From positions 1-11,532 of the forward strand of contig JAGBZZ010000085.1 of the NCBI GenBank assembly GCA_017652965.1: a DNA stretch of 11,532 nucleotides, written 5' to 3'. This document shows, piece after piece, positions 5,731 to 11,532 of this stretch. How positions within the stretch are numbered: position 1 is the stretch's first letter; each line of letters starts with the position of its first letter. The stretch comes from Clostridia bacterium. GTDB taxonomy: Bacteria > Bacillota_A > Clostridia > Oscillospirales > CAG-272. The notes beneath the pieces were generated by a model that saw only the letters and a program-made list of their open reading frames with translations, searched no databases and was not told the origin of the DNA. The translations under genes and the position numbers were made by a program.

Positions 5731-7314
5731 TTACAGATAGGCGTCGATCGCCTCAAGAAGGGCGGTGCGGATGGCATCCACGGCGTCACCGTCACGCTCG
5801 TAATCGGTGAAGCTGCGGCAACCGCGCAGCCAAAGCTCCTCGGCCGCGGCGGGGTCATAGCCCTTAAGGATCTCAAACAGCTCCCAGTCCTCGGCACCGG
5901 CGCGCTGGCCGTGCGAGCGGACGGTTTCGGAAAGATCCATGCCGTTGGGATATACGATATTCTGGTTGCCGGCAGGGCCCGTATGATAGGTGCGCGTTCC
6001 GTCGGCGTAGGCGTGATAGCCCCAGTGCAAAAAGCCCTCAAAGTTATAGCGGTGGCACATCCAGAAGGTGAGGCGCCCAACCGAAAGCGGCAGATCCAGC
6101 ACGCGGTTCATATGGTCGCCGGCCGGGTATCCGCAGGTGTAATAGGTAAAGCGCTCGCCCATCGCCTGGTATTCCTGATAGATGGGAAGATACTTTTCGT
6201 AGATCGCCTGCTTGACACACCAGATGTCGGGCGCACCCCCAACGTCGGTGGTCTCCAAGGGGTCATGGACGAGAACGCCGGGCATAAAGCGGCGGTACAT
6301 CGCGGCCAGGATGCGGTAGGGGCGCTCGTTGTTGACCTGCGGCTCGTCTACCAGCGGCTGAATGTATTTGTCCTGCCAGCCGTTTCTGTCGATCATCTCG
6401 CGCAGGCGCAGGCAGTAGATCTTCAGCTGGCGGTAGGCCTCGCGGTCGGTCACCATGACCTCGGGATCCCAAAGGAGGTGGAGGTTATCGTCGCTCCAGA
6501 CAGTCCAGTGGGCGATGTACGGGCCGTAAAGCGCGGTAAAGCCCATCTCCTCGGCGATCTGCAGGTGCTTTTCAAAGATCGAGAAGTCAAAGTCCACGAT
6601 CTTACCGCTTTCATCGCGGATCGGCACACCGCCCACCTGCACGACCGTGCCGCCCATCATCGAAAAATGGTTAGAGCGGATGTCAAGCTGGCGTCTCAGG
6701 TAGACACGCAGAAGCTGCCAGTATTCCTCACTGTAAAGCTCCACCCCGTGTCCGTTTGCAATGTGCGAGGGGTACAGCCAGTTGCATACGATAAGCTTCG
6801 AATGCTCAAGATCGGGGATCACGGCCTTGTGGACGGCAAGCGTCACGGTGACGGTAAGGGTCATATCCCCTGCGGTGACAGTGAGAAGGATCCTTTCGCG
6901 GCCGACGGGGGCATCCTTGGCCACCGAAAGGCGGAAGGCGAGGGCCAGGCGCCCCTCAAAAAGCGTACCCGGGATCTCCTCGGTGATATCAAAGACCTCA
7001 AAGGGGGCCTTGGCCGTAACGAAATCCTTAACCTCCTCATAGTTGTCGGTACGCCCCATCTTGTGGCGCGGCGCACTGTTCTTTTCTACGTAAACCGGCA
7101 GAAGCTGATAGGGGGTCACGGTCACGCCGTTTGCCCCGGCGATGGTGAGGGTAAAGGGAGTGTCGGCCGCTACCGTCTCGTCACTAAGCAGCTGAAAAAG
7201 GACGTTCCCGCCGCGGGCGGCATGCAGGGTGATCTCACTGCAAGGGGTGCCGACGGTATCGGTGGGGAAGAGCCAGGTGTTTTCGGATACGGTGCGAAAA
7301 TCGATCGTTTTCAT
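5731..7314 (-). CDS. DUF4091 domain protein, GH123-like putative glycoside hydrolase, cytoplasmic
   Basis: A 527-residue protein with the architecture of DUF4091 proteins, which resemble GH123 beta-N-acetylgalactosaminidases. An N-terminal beta-sandwich (about 1-165) leads into a TIM-barrel-like region (about 195-450). IQPLVDEPQ at 318-326 carries the adjacent Asp323-Glu324 pair that in GH123 supports substrate-assisted cleavage of N-acetylhexosamines. The HWGYHAY (430-436) and SETVRSHGQRAGAEDWELF (462-480) blocks match the DUF4091 C-terminal signature (R...R.G.EDxE). No signal peptide is visible at the chosen start MKTIDF, which has AAGGAG 7 bases upstream, so it should act inside the cell, unlike most secreted relatives. 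It is the last gene of an operon, 29 bp after the second acyltransferase. The exact substrate is not predictable. Confidence 0.85.
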   Translation of the reverse strand: MKTIDFRTVSENTWLFPTDTVGTPCSEITLHAARGGNVLFQLLSDETVAADTPFTLTIAGANGVTVTPYQLLPVYVEKNSAPRHKMGRTDNYEEVKDFVTAKAPFEVFDITEEIPGTLFEGRLALAFRLSVAKDAPVGRERILLTVTAGDMTLTVTVTLAVHKAVIPDLEHSKLIVCNWLYPSHIANGHGVELYSEEYWQLLRVYLRRQLDIRSNHFSMMGGTVVQVGGVPIRDESGKIVDFDFSIFEKHLQIAEEMGFTALYGPYIAHWTVWSDDNLHLLWDPEVMVTDREAYRQLKIYCLRLREMIDRNGWQDKYIQPLVDEPQVNNERPYRILAAMYRRFMPGVLVHDPLETTDVGGAPDIWCVKQAIYEKYLPIYQEYQAMGERFTYYTCGYPAGDHMNRVLDLPLSVGRLTFWMCHRYNFEGFLHWGYHAYADGTRTYHTGPAGNQNIVYPNGMDLSETVRSHGQRAGAEDWELFEILKGYDPAAAEELWLRGCRSFTDYERDGDAVDAIRTALLEAIDAYL

Positions 7315-7343
7315 AGTTGTCTCCTTAATGTATGTGGTGGTTT

Positions 7344-8204
7344 TCAGAAGAGAAGGACACGCTCGCCGTCGTGGGCAAAGAGGCCGTAGCCGCACTGCAT
7401 GGCCTCGCCCCTTGCTACGCGGTCGGCCATCACGGCCTGCAGGCGGGTGCCTCGGGGCATCTCGCGCGGGTCGGTGTAATCCTTACCGAAGACCCGCCAA
7501 AGGTCGCCGTTTTCCGGAATGTCCGATACGCGGAAGATGGTGAAATGCGAGGAAAAGGCGGCGATCCCGCCCCCGGCCAGCTCGACCCTCAGCTCGGGCG
7601 CCAGAAGCCAGGAAAAGCAGGCAAAGGGGATCACGTCGCTATCAAACTGCGGGCGGAAATACCGATAGGCGCGGCGGTAGGAGTCAAGGCAGTCCTCCTC
7701 GCGCAGCTTGCCGGAGGAGGGGATGTGCATCTTGATAATGGTATCCCCTTTTTTTACCGAGTGGCTAACCCCACGGTAATCGTCAAAGGGGAAGGCGACG
7801 GTGTGAAACTGAAGCCGTCCCAGGGTAAGGATAGAGCGGCGCAGGAGGAGGTTATGCCAGGAGATCGCCGACGATCCGACGATCCCGTAGCGTCTCTCGC
7901 ATTCCTGCAGCTTATAAAGAAGGTCGCGCGCCGTGTCGTAAAAGATCTCCTCGCCGCATTCGGCAATAAAGGACTCGCGGTCGCGGAAGAAGCAGGAAAG
8001 CACAAAGGCGGCGTTCTTGGTGTAGGGATGGATGTCCTCCCGCACTCCGTAGAGGAGGGCGGCGGCATCGGGGGCGGTCAGCTTCGTATCGGCAAGATAC
8101 CGCTCAACCGCATCGCCAAGCGGGGCCTCCAGGGTCGAAACGGTTGAAAGCAGGACAGACGTCTGCTCGGCGGAAAGGCCGAGGCGTTGGCAAAATTGTT
8201 CCAT
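7344..8204 (-). CDS. GNAT-like acyltransferase domain protein, copy 2
   Basis: A 286-residue cytoplasmic protein, clearly paralogous to the gene just upstream. I place it in the two-domain family with an NAT_N-type helical N-terminal domain (about 1-110) and a GNAT-like C-terminal domain (about 115-286), called predicted acyltransferases; no member's reaction is known to me. Blocks shared with its neighbour are LQFHTVAF (131-138), HIPSSGKL (160-167), DSYRRAY (174-180), WRVFGKDYTD (236-245), PRGTRLQ (250-256) and GYGLFAHDG (272-280). The start has AAGGAGA at good spacing and lies 18 bp after the copy 1 stop, so the two are co-translated from one mRNA. It is shorter than copy 1 by 10 residues, mostly near the N-terminus. 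Function beyond probable acyl transfer is not shown. Confidence 0.78.
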   Translation of the reverse strand: MEQFCQRLGLSAEQTSVLLSTVSTLEAPLGDAVERYLADTKLTAPDAAALLYGVREDIHPYTKNAAFVLSCFFRDRESFIAECGEEIFYDTARDLLYKLQECERRYGIVGSSAISWHNLLLRRSILTLGRLQFHTVAFPFDDYRGVSHSVKKGDTIIKMHIPSSGKLREEDCLDSYRRAYRYFRPQFDSDVIPFACFSWLLAPELRVELAGGGIAAFSSHFTIFRVSDIPENGDLWRVFGKDYTDPREMPRGTRLQAVMADRVARGEAMQCGYGLFAHDGERVLLF

Positions 8205-8222
8205 ACGGTGTCTCCTTTTGGC

Positions 8223-9113
8223 TTATGATCGCAAAAGCTCCTTGCCGTTGTGGGCAAAAAAGCCGTACCCGTGCCCCAGCGAGTTACCGGCCTGTAAAAA
8301 GTCGGCAAGGGCGCTTTGCAGGCGGGTGCTTCGCGGCAGGCAGGTATAGTCGGTATATCGCTTCCCAAAGACACGCCACACGTCGTGGCTGTCGTCGGGA
8401 TAAGAGTCAAGGATCTCAAAATCGGTGGCAAAGCGCGCAATGTTAGAGCCGGCAGGGAAGAACTCCTCGTTCCGCTTGTATAACAGCCACGAGTGACACA
8501 CAAAGGGAAGCACCTCACCGGAAAACTGCGGCTTGAAGTGGGCGTAGGCGCGGCGGTAGGAGTCGTGGCACATCTCTTCGGTCAGCTTGCCCGAGGAAGG
8601 GATGTGAATGTTGATCACCGGGTCGCCCTTCGAAAGCGTGAGGCCGTGCCCCTCGTACCGCTCCATGCGGAAGGGGACGGTGTGATACTGCAAGCGGCCA
8701 AGCGCTACGATCGTCCCACGCATAAGGAGATGGAACCAGGAAAGGTCAAAGGTACCCACCGCATCGTCCGAGGCAATGCACTCGTCGGTCTTGCACACGA
8801 GGTCGGCGGCGGTATCCCAGAAGATCTCTTCGCTATAGCGGGCAATATAGGCATCCTTCCCAAGGAGGTATACCTTCATGATAAAAAGGGCGTTGAGGGT
8901 GTAGGGGGAAAGTCCGAGCCGCTCGGCCACGGCGGCAAGCGGTGCGGCCGCATCCGCGGCCTTCATATTCGGGTTTTCCAGATAGGCACACACCGCCGCG
9001 TGCAGTGTCCGCTCCTCCCCGATCGCCGCCAGCGCGCGCATGGCATCGGTAAAGACGGCGGTAACCTCAGTGCGGAAGCCTACCCTTTGGCAAAAGAAAG
9101 CAATATCGTTCAT
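8223..9113 (-). CDS. GNAT-like acyltransferase domain protein, copy 1
   Basis: A 296-residue cytoplasmic protein, first in the operon with copy 2 and the DUF4091 gene. The helical N-terminal part spans about 1-120 and the GNAT-like fold about 125-296. Conserved blocks are LQYHTVPF (141-148), HIPSSGKL (170-177), DSYRRAY (184-190), PFVCHSWLL (203-211), DVWRVFGKRYTD (244-255), LPRSTRLQ (259-266) and GYGFFAHNG (282-290). The tandem arrangement and block-by-block match to copy 2 indicate an old gene duplication, since the sequences have diverged well outside the blocks. The start ATG has GAGG 6 bases upstream and a 23-nt leader from a strong promoter. Neighbouring DUF4091 suggests a carbohydrate substrate, which is inference only. 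Confidence 0.78.
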   Translation of the reverse strand: MNDIAFFCQRVGFRTEVTAVFTDAMRALAAIGEERTLHAAVCAYLENPNMKAADAAAPLAAVAERLGLSPYTLNALFIMKVYLLGKDAYIARYSEEIFWDTAADLVCKTDECIASDDAVGTFDLSWFHLLMRGTIVALGRLQYHTVPFRMERYEGHGLTLSKGDPVINIHIPSSGKLTEEMCHDSYRRAYAHFKPQFSGEVLPFVCHSWLLYKRNEEFFPAGSNIARFATDFEILDSYPDDSHDVWRVFGKRYTDYTCLPRSTRLQSALADFLQAGNSLGHGYGFFAHNGKELLRS

Positions 9114-9132
9114 TCTGACCTCACACGGGTGT

Positions 9133-9177
9133 AATCGGTTTCATTGTACACGGAAAGGCACAGGATGTCAACCGATT
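9133..9177. promoter_or_regulatory. 8-bp inverted repeat bracketing the promoter, candidate operator pair
   Basis: AATCGGTT at 9133-9140 and its exact reverse complement AACCGATT at 9170-9177 lie 37 bp apart start to start. One arm overlaps the -35 hexamer and the other covers the predicted transcription start. This is where two repressor half-sites would close the promoter. An 8-bp match can occur by chance, so support comes from the placement. Confidence 0.45.
9143..9171 (-). promoter_or_regulatory. Sigma-A promoter of the GNAT-GNAT-DUF4091 operon
   Basis: On the minus strand, a perfect TTGACA (9171-9166) and TACAAT (9148-9143) are separated by 17 bp. Transcription should begin near 9136, giving a leader of about 23 nt. 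Confidence 0.88.
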
Positions 9178-9250
9178 TTGTGAATTTTGGGAAAGAAATT
9201 CTCCCGCGAAGCCGCCATCGAAAAAACGCGAAAAAATGCGCTTCTTCCTC

Positions 9251-9279
9251 TTGAAAAAAACGAGGTAATATGTTATAAT
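9251..9279 (+). promoter_or_regulatory. Sigma-A promoter for the plsC-like and GMP synthase genes
   Basis: TTGAAA (9251-9256) and a perfect TATAAT (9274-9279) are separated by 17 bp. Transcription should begin near 9286, about 34 nt before the chosen start codon. Confidence 0.85.
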
Positions 9280-9319
9280 AAACGGTATCACGGAAATTAT
9301 GGCTCACAGGAGAATGAGG

Positions 9320-10522
9320 ATGGCCAGAAAGAAGAAAGACCGCAAAAAGCGGCTCGGCTCACCCCCCGCATTCCTTTGGTTTCTCGCATATCTCGTCCTT
9401 GCCCCGTATTACAAGCTGCGTTACCGCGTTAAGGTAGACCGTGGCGGCCTCGGTAAGCTGCGCGGCCCCGGCCTGGTGCTGGCTCCGCATACGGCAGAGG
9501 CAGACCCCTTCCTTGTCGGGCTTGCGCTCTATCCCCGCCGCCCGAATTACGTTGTCAGCGCGCATTTTATGGCCAACCCTAAGATCCGTAGGATCTTCCG
9601 CCTGCTTCACGTGATCCCGAAGCGGATGTTTTCCTCCGATCCCTCCACGATACTGAACATCGGCCGCGCCAAGCGCGAGGGCAACCTTGTCGTGCTGTTT
9701 CCCGAGGGGCGCTTGCCCTGCTCGGGGCATTCCGTCCCTGTGACAGCCGGGACGGATGCACTGATCAAAAGCTTAAAGATCGACGTTTACGTCGTTACCT
9801 GCCACGGTGCGTATCTCACCTTCCCGAAATGGGGGAAGAGCCGCCGCGGTAAGATCCGGGTAGAGGTGCGCCGCCTCTTTACGGCCGAGGAGGCCGCAAC
9901 CCTCCCCACCGAGAGCGTGCGTGCCCGCCTTGCCGAGGCGATCCGCCATAACGATGAGGCGGCCATGCCCGGCATCCCCTATCGCTGTGCCGCCCCTGCC
10001 GAGGGGGTGGACGGCATCCTCTTCCGCTGTCCCGCCTGCCTTCGCGAGGGGACGCTTTCCGCAGGGGGGGATCGCATCACCTGCACCTGCGGCCACAGCG
10101 TGCGGCTTTTGCCCGATTACCGCTTGGAGGGCGGCCTGTTTCCGACCCTTGGTGCGTGGTTCCTTTGGCAGAGAGAGACCTTGGATCTCGACGCCCCGCT
10201 CGAGGCCTCTGTCCGTGTCGGCACGCCGGATGCGTGCGGCAATATGAACGAGGCGGCAGGGGAGGGCACCGTGCGGCTTGACCGTGCGGCGCTCACCTTC
10301 AGCGGTACTGTGTGCGGTGAGGCGGTGGAGTTCTCCCTGCCTACCGACCGCCTTGGCGGAATTCCCATTACGGTTGCCAAGCATTTTGACGTCTATCACA
10401 ACAATCGCCTCTATTTCTTCTATCCCGCGCCGGACACCCGCCTCTCTGTCAAGTGGGTCGTGTATTACGACAAGCTTTTGCTGGAAAAAGAGGCGTCGAC
10501 GGCAGAAACCATTAAAATGTAA
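9320..10522 (+). CDS. PlsC-family lysophospholipid acyltransferase with zinc-ribbon C-terminal extension
   Basis: A 400-residue protein. The first ~215 residues are a PlsC-type acyltransferase: a basic N-terminus, a hydrophobic membrane-contact segment (16-31), the HX4D catalytic motif HTAEAD at 57-62, and the phosphate-binding FPEGR at 127-131. These enzymes acylate lysophosphatidate or related lysolipids at the inner face of the membrane. A C-terminal half of about 185 residues, absent from ordinary PlsC (about 200-260 residues), begins with a probable zinc ribbon (Cys237, Cys240, Cys255, Cys257). It ends in a beta-rich region (about 315-385). The start was set at 9320 because AGGAGA lies 6 bases upstream; ATGs at 9299 and 9314 in frame are worse placed. 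GMP synthase follows by 33 bp and is probably co-transcribed. Confidence 0.88.
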   Translation: MARKKKDRKKRLGSPPAFLWFLAYLVLAPYYKLRYRVKVDRGGLGKLRGPGLVLAPHTAEADPFLVGLALYPRRPNYVVSAHFMANPKIRRIFRLLHVIPKRMFSSDPSTILNIGRAKREGNLVVLFPEGRLPCSGHSVPVTAGTDALIKSLKIDVYVVTCHGAYLTFPKWGKSRRGKIRVEVRRLFTAEEAATLPTESVRARLAEAIRHNDEAAMPGIPYRCAAPAEGVDGILFRCPACLREGTLSAGGDRITCTCGHSVRLLPDYRLEGGLFPTLGAWFLWQRETLDLDAPLEASVRVGTPDACGNMNEAAGEGTVRLDRAALTFSGTVCGEAVEFSLPTDRLGGIPITVAKHFDVYHNNRLYFFYPAPDTRLSVKWVVYYDKLLLEKEASTAETIKM

Positions 10523-10555
10523 AACAAACTTTCCAAAAATAAAGGAGAATTCGCA

Positions 10556-11532
10556 ATGGAAAACCAAAAACGTCCCGAAACCATGGCACGCATTACCACC
10601 AAAGAGCTGGCAGACAAATTCATTGACGAGCAGGTCGCGGCAGTCCGCGCCCAGGTCGGTGACCGTAAGGTTCTTCTCGCCCTTTCCGGCGGGGTGGACT
10701 CCTCGGTTGTGGCCGCCCTTCTTATCAAGGCGATCGGCAATCAGCTGATCTCTGTGCACGTCAACCACGGTCTGATGCGCAAGGGCGAAAGCGAAGGGGT
10801 TGTTGAGCAGTTCAGAAATAAGATGAACGCTAACCTCATCTACGTAGATGCTACCGACCGTTTCCTGGATCTGCTTGCAGGTGTCAGCGATCCCGAGAAG
10901 AAACGCAAGATCATCGGCGCGGAATTTATCAACGTGTTTGCCGACGAAGCCAGAAAGCTTGACGGTGTGGATTTCCTTGCCCAGGGCACGATCTATCCCG
11001 ATATCCTGGAAAGCATTAAGCAGGCCGAGGGGAAGAAGGCGGTCAAGTCGCACCACAACGTTGGCGGCCTGCCCGAGGATCTGAACTTTGAGCTTGTCGA
11101 GCCCTTGAAATTCCTTTATAAGGATGAGGTGCGCGTGGTCGGTGAGGCACTGGGGCTTCCGCACGAGATGGTATACCGTCAGCCGTTCCCCGGCCCCGGC
11201 CTTGGCGTGCGTTGCCTTGGGGCTATCACGCGTGACCGCTTGCATGCTTTGCGTGAGGCCGATGCTATCCTCCGTGAGGAATTTGCACTTTCCGGCCTTG
11301 CCGAAACCGTGTGGCAGTTCTTTATTGCCGTTCCCGATATCAAGTCTGTCGGCGTGAAGGATGAAAGCCGCTACGAGGGATGGCCGGCCATCATCCGCGC
11401 CGTCAATACCAAGGATGCTATGAGCGCCACGATCGAGGAAATCCCCTACGCTGTCCTTCATAAGATCACCGCCCGCATCACCGCCGAGGTTCCCGGCATC
11501 AACCGCGTCCTCTACGATCTCACCCCGAAGCC
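10556..11532 (+). CDS. guaA: GMP synthase, stand-alone ATP-pyrophosphatase subunit (3' end cut by window)
   Basis: 325 codons are visible and the frame is open at the window edge; by alignment to known GuaA ends only about 7 residues are missing. It converts XMP to GMP via an adenyl-XMP intermediate. The N-type ATP-PPase loop LSGGVDSS is at 43-50, then AQGTIYPDILES, KSHHNVGGLPEDL and RQPFPGPGLGVR, and the C-terminal dimerisation domain ends in GINRVLYDLTPKP. The ~200-residue class I glutamine amidotransferase domain that precedes this in most bacterial GuaA is absent. The ATG follows AAAGGAG by 8 bases and only 33 bp separate it from the previous gene. Ammonia must come from a separate glutaminase subunit (as in archaea) or free NH4+. 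The ORF has no stop within the window. Confidence 0.95.
   Translation, partial: MENQKRPETMARITTKELADKFIDEQVAAVRAQVGDRKVLLALSGGVDSSVVAALLIKAIGNQLISVHVNHGLMRKGESEGVVEQFRNKMNANLIYVDATDRFLDLLAGVSDPEKKRKIIGAEFINVFADEARKLDGVDFLAQGTIYPDILESIKQAEGKKAVKSHHNVGGLPEDLNFELVEPLKFLYKDEVRVVGEALGLPHEMVYRQPFPGPGLGVRCLGAITRDRLHALREADAILREEFALSGLAETVWQFFIAVPDIKSVGVKDESRYEGWPAIIRAVNTKDAMSATIEEIPYAVLHKITARITAEVPGINRVLYDLTPK

Noticed and set aside
5689..7389. A 566-codon open frame on the plus strand, fully opposite the DUF4091 gene
   Set aside because: It has no ribosome binding site or recognisable domain and is low in typical protein patterns. It is the antisense phase of a GC-rich gene, where stop codons are rare, and it would run through the promoter-proximal end of the real gene.
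10523..10555. Purine riboswitch or promoter before GMP synthase
   Set aside because: Only 33 bp are available, and they hold just the ribosome binding site; no aptamer-sized element or promoter hexamers fit.
9773..11461. A 562-codon open frame on the minus strand, opposite plsC and GMP synthase
   Set aside because: It lies antisense to two genes with clear catalytic motifs, spans their intergenic gap, and has no start signal; explained by codon bias.
1..11532. Mobile element, CRISPR array, tRNA or prophage content
   Set aside because: I saw no terminal inverted repeats with transposase, no spaced direct-repeat array, no tRNA cloverleaf and no phage genes; gene order and codon style look uniformly chromosomal.

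Overview
The window looks like a GC-rich chromosomal segment of an anaerobic Firmicute, most likely a clostridial (Oscillospirales-like) gut bacterium. The grounds are strong AGGAGG-type ribosome binding sites, consensus sigma-A promoters with 17-bp spacers, a DUF177-rpmF pair with a four-cysteine L32, and a short stand-alone ATP-pyrophosphatase GMP synthase. The genus assignment is inference. No tRNA, rRNA, CRISPR array, phage gene or insertion sequence is visible. Genes are tightly packed and all intergenic gaps are under about 215 bp.

Layout. (1) 1-1760, minus strand: a sugar-catabolism operon of a PIG-L/LmbE deacetylase, a divergent NagB-like (glucosamine-6-phosphate deaminase family) protein, and the first 25 codons of a probable PfkB-family kinase. 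Its promoter carries a perfect 17-bp palindrome in the spacer. (2) 1942-2838, plus strand: a divergent AraC-family regulator whose promoter predicts a leaderless mRNA. (3) 2846-2878: bidirectional terminator. (4) 2885-3686, minus strand: DUF177 (YceD-like) then rpmF, from a fully consensus promoter. (5) 3921-5519, plus strand: two small membrane proteins of unknown function, then cytidine deaminase, with overlapping reading frames. (6) 5537-5577: second bidirectional terminator. (7) 5731-9113, minus strand: an operon of two tandem paralogous GNAT-like acyltransferases and a DUF4091 (GH123-like) protein. Its promoter is bracketed by an 8-bp inverted repeat. (8) 9320-11532, plus strand: a PlsC-type acyltransferase with a zinc-ribbon C-terminal extension, followed by the truncated-at-edge GMP synthase ATPPase subunit.

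How it may work together (inference). The left operon has the parts to de-N-acetylate, isomerise or deaminate, and phosphorylate an amino-sugar-type substrate under control of the adjacent AraC regulator. The NagB-like member lacks an active-site aspartate and the usual phosphate loop, so its chemistry is probably not plain glucosamine-6-phosphate deamination. The right accessory operon pairs a cytoplasmic hexosaminidase-like fold protein with two acyltransferase-like proteins and could act on related N-acylated sugars, but nothing in the sequence proves a link. The other genes are housekeeping: ribosome, pyrimidine salvage, phospholipid and GMP synthesis.
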